This document shows positions 26,529-34,002 of a DNA stretch of 64,000 nt, one piece after another. Position 1 is the first letter of the stretch, and each line of letters begins with the position of its first letter. A program made the translations under genes and the position numbers. Source of the DNA: VRUE01 sp963703235 (GTDB lineage Bacteria > Actinomycetota > Thermoleophilia > Solirubrobacterales > 70-9); NCBI GenBank assembly GCA_963703235.1, contig OY969802.1:868001-932000 (forward strand). The letters are read 5' to 3'. The notes under the pieces were generated by a model that was given only the letters and a program-made list of their open reading frames with translations, was not told the DNA's origin and made no database searches.

Positions 26529-27971
26529 CCCTCGAGGCTGTGCCAGAGGTGCATCACCGCATATGAGCGCCACGGGCGCCAGGCCTCCGCGATCCCGTCC
26601 GTCGGTCCTTCATCGGCGTGGCCGAGCCGCCGCAAGGCCTGCTGCAGACCGACATCTCCGCGGGGATAGGCATCTGGGTCGGAGAGGGCGCGCATCGCCA
26701 CATACGAGACGGTCCACGGCCCGACGCCCGGCACCGACAGCAACGCCGCCTCCGTGGCCTTCCGGTCGGCTCCAGCTCCAAGGTCCAGCTCGCCACGCTC
26801 GACCAGTCGCGCCAGCTCGCGCAGGGCCCGGCCCCTGGCTCTCGGCATCGGCAAGCTCGCCGGGTCGGCCGCGGCTAGGCGGGAGCTGCTGGGAAAGCGG
26901 TGGGTCACTCCGGCAACCGGGTTCGCCAGGGGCTCTCCGAAGCGCTCGACCAACCGCGCGGCGACGGTTCTGGCCGCTGCGACCGAGACCTGCTGGCCGA
27001 TCACGGCGCGCACCGCAAGCTCGAAGCCGTCGACGGATCCCGGCAGACGCAGCCCCGGCTGCGATCTGACGAGGCGGCCGAGCACCGGATCCTCCCCCAG
27101 CTGTGCCGAGACCGGGAGCGGATCCGCGTCGAGGTCGAGGAGACGACGGCAACGCGCGACCGCCGCCGTCAGGTCACGCAGGTCGTCGAGCCAGAGACGA
27201 CAGCGGACAGCGTCCGGCTCGGCGCAAAGCTCGGCAACCCCACCGCCGTGCTCGAGCGCCAGCGCTCGTCGGTAAACAATCCCGTCGAGCTCCTCCACGC
27301 CCGGCACGGCTCGGAAGCCGAGAAACCGGATCAGGGACTCCGCGTCGAAGGGCCGCCTGAAGGCGAGCTTCAGCTCGATCGCGCCGGAGGAGCCGTTGCC
27401 GGCGCGTCGGCGCGCCCGTCGGCGCAGCTCGCTCGGCGTGCGTGCATAGACAGCTCGGATCGTCTCGTTGAACTGGCGCACGCTGCCAAAGCCTGCCCCC
27501 AGCGCCACCGCTGCAAGGGGAAGCTCGGTGGACTCGATCAGGAGCCGTGCCGACTGGGCGCGTTGGGCGCGGGCGAGCGCGATTGGGCCAGCCCCAACCT
27601 CGGCCATCAGAGATCCGCTGCAGCTGGCGCTCGCTGTAGCCGAGCTGGCTCGCCAGGCCGGGTACGCCGCTGCGGTCGACCGCTCCGTCAGCGATTAGGC
27701 GGAAGGCGCGCCCGGCGACGTCGGCGCGGCGGTTCCACGCCGGCGATCCAGGCGCAGCGTCGGGGTCGCAGCGCTTGCAGGCGCGCAAGCCGGCCTCCTG
27801 CGCGGCCGCCGCGCTGCGAAAGAGGCGAACGTTGCGGCGCCTGGGGAGGCGTGCCGGACAGCTCGGACGGCAGTAGATCCCGGTCGAGGTCACACCGACG
27901 AAGAAGAAGCCGTCGTAGCGCGAGTCGCGGCTGCGCATGAAGCGGTAGCAGGCCTCGAAATCCTCGATCAC
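26525..27971 (-). pseudogene. Ada-AlkA fusion (methyl-phosphotriester sensor plus 3-methyladenine glycosylase), frameshifted
   Basis: Two frames together make one typical actinobacterial AdaA-AlkA protein. Frame 1 (GTG 27971 to ~27613) has the Ada zinc domain GIYCRPSCPARLP ... ACKRCDP with all four cysteines and the first AraC helix ending LGYSERQLQR. Frame 2 (~27607 to 26525) continues the AraC helices from MAEVGAGPIALARAQRAQ. It then has an AlkA domain with the HhH motif LLSVPGVGPWTVSYVA and the catalytic Asp in YPRGDVGL. Between CGG and ATG there are seven bases (ATCTCTG) where six are expected, a one-base insertion. Either a recent pseudogene or a sequencing error; both domains are otherwise intact. 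Confidence 0.8.
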
Positions 27972-28123
27972 GCCAACATCGTGCCACGACCGAGAGGCTC
28001 GTTCTAGCGATTTTCCGACATCCCAGCTCCTGGAGATGACCGTGGCGGATTTCCGCCAGACAGGGCGGCGGAGCGCACCTAAGCTCAGCCGCCAACCTGG
28101 ACCGACGAAGAGAAGGAGCGACA

Positions 28124-28531
28124 ATGACGGACCTCGAGCGCTTCATGCAGGTCTACGAGGAAATCTGGCCCAGCTTCGACGCGGATCGGCTCGAACAGTT
28201 CGAGATGGTCCACCCCGAGGCGACGATCCATCACTCCGGGATGGAACGACCGATCAGGGGCGACGAGGAGCCCGACTACGTCCGGGGAATCAAGGCCCTG
28301 ATGCCGGACATCTCCCTCGAGGCGCGCAACTGGGCGGCGCGCGATGACGTCGTTTTCGTCGAGTACGCGATGGAGGCGACCGTGAACGGCGAGCAGCACG
28401 CCTGGGACGGAATCGGGCGCTTCAAGCTCCGCGACGGCAGGGTCATCGAGGCAATCGGTCGCTGGGACACCGCCGAGCTCAAACCCGCGCTCGAAGCTCA
28501 GCGCACCCCTACCCCACCCCGGGGTGCCTGA
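28124..28531 (+). CDS. SnoaL/NTF2-like small protein
   Basis: A 135-residue alpha+beta-barrel protein of the SnoaL-like family: FMQVYEEIWPSFDADRLEQF, then HPEATIHHSGMERPIRG and DGRVIEAIGRWDTAEL at the end. Family members are polyketide cyclases, isomerases or ligand-binding proteins; no specific activity can be named. GAAGGAG lies six bases before the ATG. Its 3' end overlaps the convergent zinc-ribbon gene by 23 bases. Confidence 0.75.
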   Translation: MTDLERFMQVYEEIWPSFDADRLEQFEMVHPEATIHHSGMERPIRGDEEPDYVRGIKALMPDISLEARNWAARDDVVFVEYAMEATVNGEQHAWDGIGRFKLRDGRVIEAIGRWDTAELKPALEAQRTPTPPRGA

Positions 28532-28793
28532 CCTTGGCGGGGTCGGGCAGGTAGAGGTCGGCGCCGCAGCGGGGGCAGACCTGGACGTAGAGCTTGACCT
28601 CCTTGCCGCAGGTCGGACACTGCCGTTCGGGTTCGTGCTTCTCGGAGCGGTAGAGGATCACCGCGATCAGGCCGAGCGGCGGCAGGACGGTTCCGATCAG
28701 CAGCCAAAGCCAGAAGGAGCTGCCCTTGCCGCGGCCGATTATCGCCGTGGCGAGGCCGAAGAAGAAGGCGATGACGAGGTACTCGAATCCCAC
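28509..28793 (-). CDS. Membrane protein with C-terminal zinc ribbon
   Basis: A 94-residue protein with two hydrophobic segments (YLVIAFFFGLATAIIG and FWLWLLIGTVLPPLGLIAVIL). These are followed by a four-cysteine zinc ribbon, CPTCGKEVKLYVQVCPRCG, and a short polar tail. Function unknown. The GTG at 28793 gives the first helix; the gene overlaps the 3' end of ndh by 55 bases in another frame, so the start is less certain than the body. Confidence 0.65.
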   Translation of the reverse strand: MGFEYLVIAFFFGLATAIIGRGKGSSFWLWLLIGTVLPPLGLIAVILYRSEKHEPERQCPTCGKEVKLYVQVCPRCGADLYLPDPAKVRHPGVG

Positions 28794-30076
28794 GTCTCCA
28801 TTGTCGCGTCCAGCGGCCGCGGGTGCCCGATCGACCCCAGCTCCGAGAGGTCGCGGCGGAAGGGCAGGCTGGCGGTCCAGTCGATCACCGCGCGGGCCTT
28901 GCGAGCGACGCCGGGGATCTGGCTCATGTGGTAGGTCCGCGCCAGCCACCAGGCCGGGAAGCCGCGGAAGGTGCGGCTGCCGATCCGCCCCACCGCCTTG
29001 TAGCGGCCGAGGTTGACGAAGGCGGCGCTGCCGCGGTAGCGGAACGCCTCCGCCCTGCCGACGCCGAGCTCGGCGGCGATGTTGCGGGCGGCGACGGGGC
29101 CCTGGCGCACCGCGTGCTGGGCGGTCGGCGGGTAGAAGCCCCCGCCTGGGTCGGGGGCCGCGGCGCAGTCGCCGATCGCCCAGACGGCGTCCATGCCGCG
29201 CACCCGCAGATGCTCGTCGACCGACACCCGGCCGCGTTGGTCGAGGGGCAGGTTCAGCTGCCGCAGGCTGGGGTGCGGGGCGACGCCGGCGGTCCAGACG
29301 ACAGTGCGGGTCGGCAACACCTCACCGGTCGAGAGGCGGGCGCGGTCGGCGCTGACCTCCTCCAGCGTCGTGCCGAGGCGGATGTCGATGCCGCGGCCGC
29401 GCAGCTCGCGCAGCGCGTACTCGGCGAGGCCGGCGTCGATCTCCGGAAGGACCCGGTCGGCGGCCTCGACCAGCACCCAGCGCATCCCGTGAAGGCGGGC
29501 GCGCGGGTAGCTCTCCATCGCGTCGGCGGCGAAGTCCTGCAGCTCGGCCAGCGCCTCGAGCCCGGCGTAGCCACCGCCGACGAAGACGTAGGTGAGCAGC
29601 TCGTCGCGGCGGGCCGGGTCCTCGGCCGCGTTCGCCGCCTCCAGCGTCTCGACCACGTGGTTGCGCAGCCAGATCGCGTCGGCGAGGGTTTTGAACCCGA
29701 TCGCGTGCTCGGAAAGGCCGGGCACCGGCAGCACCCGTGAGACCGAGCCGAGCGCCAGCAGCAGCTGGTCGTAGGGAAGCCGCTCGACCTCGCCCTCCCG
29801 GGTCCGCAGCTCGACCGTGCGGGCGCCGGGGTCGTGGCCGACGATCGTCCCCAACCGCAGGTAGGTCCGCTGCAGCATCTCCCGCAGCGGCGTCACCACG
29901 TGCCGCGGCTCCAGCGTCCCCGCCGCGGCCTCCGGCAGGAACGGCGTGTAGAGAAGGAAGTTGACGTCGTTGACCAGGGTCAGCCGCGCCGACTGCCGCG
30001 GCATGATCCGCTCCAGCTCCCGCGCCGCCATCGCGCCGCCGAACCCACCCCCAGCGATGACGACGTTCCAGGCCAT
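28739..30076 (-). CDS. ndh: Type II NADH dehydrogenase (NDH-2)
   Basis: A 445-residue flavoprotein with the N-terminal FAD motif VVIAGGGFGGAMAARELE and the NADH motif TYVFVGGGYAGLEALAEL (~165). It also has the second FAD-binding segment MDAVWAIGDCAAAPDP (~300) with the quinone-site APTAQHAV-like PPTAQHAVRQG. It passes electrons from NADH to menaquinone without proton pumping, linking it to the men genes here. A C-terminal region ~370-410 resembles the amphipathic membrane-anchoring part. The ATG at 30076 follows TACCTT by 6 nt, and a Rex-like dyad lies just upstream. The last 18 codons overlap the zinc-ribbon gene and are Ser/Pro-rich. Confidence 0.88.
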   Translation of the reverse strand: MAWNVVIAGGGFGGAMAARELERIMPRQSARLTLVNDVNFLLYTPFLPEAAAGTLEPRHVVTPLREMLQRTYLRLGTIVGHDPGARTVELRTREGEVERLPYDQLLLALGSVSRVLPVPGLSEHAIGFKTLADAIWLRNHVVETLEAANAAEDPARRDELLTYVFVGGGYAGLEALAELQDFAADAMESYPRARLHGMRWVLVEAADRVLPEIDAGLAEYALRELRGRGIDIRLGTTLEEVSADRARLSTGEVLPTRTVVWTAGVAPHPSLRQLNLPLDQRGRVSVDEHLRVRGMDAVWAIGDCAAAPDPGGGFYPPTAQHAVRQGPVAARNIAAELGVGRAEAFRYRGSAAFVNLGRYKAVGRIGSRTFRGFPAWWLARTYHMSQIPGVARKARAVIDWTASLPFRRDLSELGSIGHPRPLDATMETWDSSTSSSPSSSASPRR

Positions 30077-30082
30077 GAACCC

Positions 30083-30088
30083 AAGGTA
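30083..30088 (-). promoter_or_regulatory. -10 element TACCTT of ndh
   Basis: TACCTT, 6 nt before the ndh ATG; no Shine-Dalgarno sequence intervenes. Confidence 0.5.
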
Positions 30089-30090
30089 GC

Positions 30091-30115
30091 ACTTTGTAAC
30101 AACGTGTCACAAAGT
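30091..30115. promoter_or_regulatory. Dyad operator upstream of ndh, Rex-like
   Basis: A 25-bp dyad with perfect ACTTTGT/ACAAAGT ends. Its inner part, TTGTAAC-N5-GTCACAA (30094-30112), resembles the TTGTGAAC-N3-GTTCACAA operator of the NADH-sensing repressor Rex, which controls ndh in other Actinobacteria. It covers the expected -35 region of ndh. One half-site deviates (TTGTAAC), so the regulator is an inference. Confidence 0.5.
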
Positions 30116-30180
30116 GTCGGAAATCACGAGTGTCACCTTCACACAGGGCAAGAATCCGCCTGAACTCGCCCCTACCGTCC

Positions 30181-30229
30181 GGGCCGCAATCGCAAAGCGG
30201 CCCCGGCGACGTGGTAGCGCCCCGGGGCC
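30181..30229 (+). promoter_or_regulatory. Two mutually exclusive leader hairpins
   Basis: GGGCCGC (30181-30187) can pair with GCGGCCC (30197-30203), or GGCCCCGG (30199-30206) can pair with CCGGGGCC (30222-30229). The middle segment cannot serve both. The pair lies in the leader of the small gene at 30255, a layout seen in attenuators, though it may be chance in GC-rich DNA. Confidence 0.35.
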
Positions 30230-30254
30230 TGGCACCGAAAGGACAGGCCTTCCG

Positions 30255-30545
30255 ATGCACGGAAATCGTATTCCGGAGCGCCCAAAGCGCTCCCAGCACG
30301 CCCAGGATGTCCGCGATCAGGCGGTAGTCCTCACCTTCGTCCTGGCCCTTGGCCGCGACTACCTGACGATCCTCGACCTAGCCCGCACGCTCAATGCTCA
30401 GCCGCACGACTTCACGCGGCACGACGCTGTCGAGCGTGCGGTCGTGGACTTGACCGGCGTCGGCCTGCTTCAGGTCGGCGCTGGTCTGGTCTGCCCCACG
30501 GCTGCGGCCCTGCGTTTCATCGAAATCATCGAAAGCGGCATATAG
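30255..30545 (+). CDS. Small winged-helix-like protein
   Basis: A 96-residue protein whose core, LTILDLARTLNAQPHDFTRH then AVERAVVDLTGVGLLQVG and CPTAAALRFIEI, looks like a compact winged helix. It resembles small actinobacterial proteins that read LT.xELxxx.(N)20.AVxxLxxxGLLxxxxxxVxPTxAA. It could be a DNA-binding regulator, but no partner is known. It lies 10 nt upstream of the next gene, whose Shine-Dalgarno sequence (AGGAGGAG) starts just after its stop, so the two are probably co-transcribed. Confidence 0.6.
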   Translation: MHGNRIPERPKRSQHAQDVRDQAVVLTFVLALGRDYLTILDLARTLNAQPHDFTRHDAVERAVVDLTGVGLLQVGAGLVCPTAAALRFIEIIESGI

Positions 30546-30555
30546 GAGGAGAGGC

Positions 30556-31542
30556 TTGGAGCAGTCGCGGTTCGCCCTGCGCCGAAATAGACTCCGGACG
30601 GTGGGAGCAAGGATCGGCTATGGAGCGGCCTGGGCCGCGTTGCCAGCCGGTGGCGCTGTAGCTGCGGGGGTTGATGGGAATATCGCCTTGGCGTTGCTTT
30701 TTGGTGCCCTGGCTTTCTGCGCTTCAGTACTCGCCCCCCTAGCGCCGTTCATACCCGGACTTCACCGCTTGCCACTAGTCGGGTCGCCTCGGGTGGAGGT
30801 GGTCTTTCGACTCAATGGTCGTCGCAACATGACCCTCTCCGTCCCTGCCGGTGAGGAGCACATTTGCATTCTTGAGGTCGAAATAACCAATTTAGAGCGC
30901 TGGGTTGAGGTCAAGGGGGCATGGCTTAATCTGCTGATCCCCAGCGGCATCAAGCTGGGCCGGTGCGACGAGCTTGGGAAGGAAGAGCCCGGTGGGGAGT
31001 GGGAAGAGTTCCGCCGCCACCCCCTCGGCAGTCATCAGCGAGCCGACTCGTGGCACGACATTCACTGGAGCCTTCCACCGCAGCGCACTCGCAGAGTTCG
31101 AATCAAGCTACGCCTCGGGCACTCGGGCGAAGAACTTGAGTATCCGGTCCTCTTACAGCTTGGTGCTCCGAGCCTGTATGGCCAGCTTCAGGAGCGGGGC
31201 GTCATCTTGGTTCGCGAGGGGGAGCCCGATCTAGCTGATCGAATAGGCGCCCACATCGCAACAGGGGAGCGAGCGCTTGGGGAACTTCAACAGCCTCCAG
31301 TTCTGTTGCACGACGGGCCAGCACGCGAAATCTTCGTGGACTTTGTCGCGAACGCGACGCCGCTACTCACCGAGGCGATTGCACACGACCCTCTACCTCA
31401 GACTCCCGGCGATGCAGACGCAACGGAGTTTGACGAACGGCTACAGACCATTTTGACTGCGCTCTACGTTGTCCGCGATGAACTTGGGCGTGGAACCGTC
31501 TCGCCTAACTCAGTTCAGGAGCCTTCGACCAACTCCGCATAG
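30556..31542 (+). CDS. Unknown membrane-anchored protein; 3' end overlaps a transposase
   Basis: A 328-residue protein I do not recognise. Two hydrophobic helices (about 20-40 and 45-68) anchor a beta-rich soluble region with VEVVFRLNGRRNMTL and ILEVEITNLERWVEVKGAW, possibly an Ig-like fold. A more helical, acidic end follows. TTG at 30556 is set by AGGAGGAG eight bases earlier. Base composition is visibly less GC-rich than the flanks. The final nine residues overlap the IS1595-type transposase gene, so the native C-terminus may have been replaced by the insertion. Confidence 0.5.
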   Translation: MEQSRFALRRNRLRTVGARIGYGAAWAALPAGGAVAAGVDGNIALALLFGALAFCASVLAPLAPFIPGLHRLPLVGSPRVEVVFRLNGRRNMTLSVPAGEEHICILEVEITNLERWVEVKGAWLNLLIPSGIKLGRCDELGKEEPGGEWEEFRRHPLGSHQRADSWHDIHWSLPPQRTRRVRIKLRLGHSGEELEYPVLLQLGAPSLYGQLQERGVILVREGEPDLADRIGAHIATGERALGELQQPPVLLHDGPAREIFVDFVANATPLLTEAIAHDPLPQTPGDADATEFDERLQTILTALYVVRDELGRGTVSPNSVQEPSTNSA

Positions 31543-32423
31543 GGCAGCGTCTCGCCCTCGATCATCCTCAGCAGCGTGTCTCGGAAGAGGAACGGGTTGT
31601 CGCGGTTGTTGAAGCGGAAGGCCATCTCGTCCAAGTAGGCCGGCAGGTGCTTGGCCGAGAGCTGGTGGTAGGTCCCGATCACGGAGCGCTTGAGCAGGCT
31701 CCACACGCCCTCGATGGTGTTCGTATGGACGATGCCTCGCACCCACTCTTCCTTGCTGTGGTCGACTTTGCGGTGCTTGGTGTTCCAGTCGGTCATTTCG
31801 CCCCAACTGGAATCGGAGTCCGTGAAGATCATCTCGGCGCGGTCGTGGACGGAGTCCTTGACGAAGCCGCGGTAGGAGGTTTTGGACTCCCGGCCAGGGC
31901 CCTCGCGGACCTCCAGGCGCAGATCGCCGTCGCGCTGAACGGCGCCGAGAACCATCGACTTGTTGGAGCGGTTGGACTCTCCCTTGCGCGCTTTCTTGAC
32001 TCCGCCGATCCAGGTCTCGTCGATCTCGACGATGCCCCGCAGCGGGACCGGCTGATCCTCCTCCATTGCCGAGCGAATGCGGTGGCCGAGATACCAGGCC
32101 GTCTTGTAGGAGACGCCGAGGGTGCGCTGAAGCTGCTTGGCGCTGATCCCCTTCTTGGACTCCCCGACAAGATAGATCCCGAGGAACCATTTCCATAGGG
32201 GTAGATGGGAGTCATGGAAGACCGTCCCCGCCGTGACGGAGAATTGGTAGCGGCATGAAGTCCCGTTGCACTCCCACTGGCTGCGCTTCTCGATCCTCGA
32301 GACCGATTTGTCCCCACAGCGCGGACACCGGACCCCATTCGGCCAGCGCAGGTCTTCAAGATATTCCCGGCACTTGTCCTCAGAGCGGAACTGCTCGATC
32401 AGATCAGGAAGGTTCATAGCCAT
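31515..32423 (-). CDS. IS1595-family (ISXO2-like) transposase
   Basis: A 302-residue transposase. An N-terminal zinc ribbon (CPRCGDKSVSRIEKRS ... WECNGTSC) precedes an HTH-like region (ISAKQLQRTLGVSYKTAWYLG). The catalytic domain has Asp in VEIDETWIGG, Asp in IFTDSDSSW and the NxIEG motif in HTNTIEGVWSLLKRS. The gene looks intact. I could not find convincing terminal inverted repeats or an 8-bp target duplication by eye, so the element ends are undefined. It overlaps the 3' end of the convergent unknown gene and is divergent from a 42-codon ORF. Confidence 0.88.
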   Translation of the reverse strand: MAMNLPDLIEQFRSEDKCREYLEDLRWPNGVRCPRCGDKSVSRIEKRSQWECNGTSCRYQFSVTAGTVFHDSHLPLWKWFLGIYLVGESKKGISAKQLQRTLGVSYKTAWYLGHRIRSAMEEDQPVPLRGIVEIDETWIGGVKKARKGESNRSNKSMVLGAVQRDGDLRLEVREGPGRESKTSYRGFVKDSVHDRAEMIFTDSDSSWGEMTDWNTKHRKVDHSKEEWVRGIVHTNTIEGVWSLLKRSVIGTYHQLSAKHLPAYLDEMAFRFNNRDNPFLFRDTLLRMIEGETLPYAELVEGS

Positions 32424-32550
32424 GCCCCGCAGGAAGAAGAAAGCGCGAGAGCTGACTGACGAGGAGACGATGAAGAAATTGTTCCCGAAAAAAGTCCGCG
32501 AGACTGCAAAGAAAACCGCGCTAGAGAGCCGAAAACCATCCTCTAAATAG
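32422..32550 (+). CDS. Small basic protein, probably an IS1595 accessory ORF
   Basis: A 42-residue highly basic peptide, MPRRKKKARELTDEETMKK then LFPKKVRETAKKTALESRK. Its ATG overlaps the transposase start region on the opposite strand. Composition and position suggest a small accessory protein of the insertion element, but this is inference; it could be non-coding. Confidence 0.4.
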   Translation: MPRRKKKARELTDEETMKKLFPKKVRETAKKTALESRKPSSK

Positions 32551-32579
32551 TATCTAGGGCATCGGACGCCCTGTAAGAA

Positions 32580-33683
32580 CTAGATAGACTGAGGCACGGT
32601 GGCACCGATTCGATGCCTGGCTGCGGCGAGACCCTCAAGGCTGGCTTCAACCACTCTCTTGGGGCCGCTGCGTTCGAAGTTCGCGAGGTCAAGCATCTTC
32701 GCGGCGGTTGAGCGCTTGCTCTCGGAGGGGTCTGCATTGCGCGCCTTCTGAGTCTCGCGCTCTTGCTTCAGATAGCCGTTGAAGCCATCCCGGAAATCAG
32801 TAAGGAGCGCGGGGTGCCGTTCGATTAGCAGTTCCCTGATGCTCTGAGTGAAGGCATCCGCTTTGTCCCACCATTCGCCTGGAGCATCGCCGCCCTCCAG
32901 TTTCCATCCCCCTTTGGCTTTCGTTGGCTCGACCGGCACCGACAGCTCACCTACGAGGTCGATTCCCTCGCGCATCAGGGAGTTAAGTTGCTCTGCCAAA
33001 TCGGGGGGCGGTGGGGTCTCCGGCCCGCCGACGGTCCCGTAGGAAAAAAGACTGGCCGCTTGGTTGTCGCGGCGCTGCGCGCTGGCGGTAAGAACCTCCG
33101 CCTCACTGACACGAATCGCGTCCGGAGAAAGCTTGATGGCGAGAGAGCAGAGAAACCGGCCCTCGGCTTCAAGGCGCTCAATGTCATCTCCGCTCGTAGC
33201 TGAGCCCTTGAACGCGGCCCTCTGGGCGGAGCCGAGGACCGCGGCGATGAAGGCAGTCACCTTCGCCCGCCAATCGGGCAGCATCGTCTTGACGGCCGCG
33301 CTGTCAACCGCGGTGTGCGGCGGCTCTGCGCGCAGGATCTTCGCCATGTGAAGGGTCTCTTCGTAGGCAAATGCGATCTCGCCCTCCGTGACAATGAAGG
33401 CAGGGGGTCGAAGGCGCGTCTCATCGGACTGCGCCCGAACCGCTGAAGGGGTCGAAGACCCTCCGGGGCGCTGGCGCACAGCGACGAACACCACCAAGGC
33501 AATGCCGAGCGCCGCCAGGCCAATCGCGACCAGGAAGAGAGTTGGCTGGTCGAGAATCCAACCTACGACGGCAGTCAGCACAGCGATGCCAATCGGGATG
33601 GCGGCAACCAGGAGCGTGATGTTGCCCAAGATCGACAGCACTGGATGACTGAGGAACCGCCAGATCGCGCGTGGCGCCCGCAT
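32580..33683 (-). CDS. Unknown two-helix membrane protein
   Basis: A 367-residue protein without a recognisable family. Two adjacent helices (ITLLVAAIPIGIAVLTAVVG and FLVAIGLAALGIALVVFVAV) lie at residues ~20-70. A long, largely helical cytoplasmic part follows, with clusters of charge and a proline-rich turn (GGPETPPPPDL, ~215). The start at 33683 is supported by TAGACT 7 nt upstream. Codon use is less GC-biased than the core genome. It sits beside the IS1595 gene in an accessory island and could be part of a defence or stress module, for which there is no direct evidence. Confidence 0.5.
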   Translation of the reverse strand: MRAPRAIWRFLSHPVLSILGNITLLVAAIPIGIAVLTAVVGWILDQPTLFLVAIGLAALGIALVVFVAVRQRPGGSSTPSAVRAQSDETRLRPPAFIVTEGEIAFAYEETLHMAKILRAEPPHTAVDSAAVKTMLPDWRAKVTAFIAAVLGSAQRAAFKGSATSGDDIERLEAEGRFLCSLAIKLSPDAIRVSEAEVLTASAQRRDNQAASLFSYGTVGGPETPPPPDLAEQLNSLMREGIDLVGELSVPVEPTKAKGGWKLEGGDAPGEWWDKADAFTQSIRELLIERHPALLTDFRDGFNGYLKQERETQKARNADPSESKRSTAAKMLDLANFERSGPKRVVEASLEGLAAARHRIGATVPQSI

Positions 33684-33690
33684 CGCTTGG

Positions 33691-33696
33691 AGTCTA
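33691..33696 (-). promoter_or_regulatory. -10 element TAGACT of the 33683 gene
   Basis: TAGACT, 7 nt before the ATG at 33683. Confidence 0.48.
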
Positions 33697-33823
33697 GGCT
33701 CGCGCCCGGCGCTAGCCCTGCGTCAAGTACACAATCCCCTCGGAAATCACTTTCTCGGCGGCCTCCTGGCAATCGGCCCGGTGCAGCGCTAAAGTTTCGG
33801 GCGCTGTGGTGGTCCACAAACTG

Positions 33824-33853
33824 AACGGCCCCGGGGGCTTTCCCGGGGCCGTT
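33824..33853. terminator. Strong GC hairpin with T-rich 3' side
   Basis: AACGGCCCCGGG (33824-33835) pairs with 33842-33853 over 12 bp around GGCTTT and is followed on the plus strand by TTCTTATT. No plus-strand gene ends just upstream. It therefore either terminates an unrecognised transcript from ~33.7 kb, or works in reverse for the gatCAB operon that ends at 34003. Confidence 0.6.
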
Positions 33854-33860
33854 TCTTATT

Positions 33861-33942
33861 GGTGGTCTCCTAGCGGTCCGCGAGCTTCGATGCGAGCGCA
33901 ATCAACGCTCGCAGCACACCCGCATAGGCCAGGAGGACCACC
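33861..33942. other. Structured intergenic element, possible ncRNA
   Basis: GGTGGTCTCCT (33861-33871) pairs with 33931-33942 with a one-base bulge and encloses an 8-bp hairpin (TGCGAGCG/CGCTCGCA, 33891-33913). With the adjacent terminator it fills most of the 319-bp gap between the island and gatB. No ORF was found here. Confidence 0.4.
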
Positions 33943-34002
33943 GCTGTGGTTTGTTCCACACCGACGAAAGAGGCGGGGACCCGAAACTCGCCCCCCTGAC
34001 TG

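Noticed and set aside
31480..32600. Terminal inverted repeats for the IS1595-type element
   Set aside because: Only a loose resemblance (CTAACTCAGTTC vs CTATCTAGTTC) could be found; not strong enough to set the ends.
30255..33683. Toxin-antitoxin pair in the island
   Set aside because: The small winged-helix gene and the next membrane gene are co-directional, but neither resembles a known toxin or antitoxin; naming them so would be guesswork.
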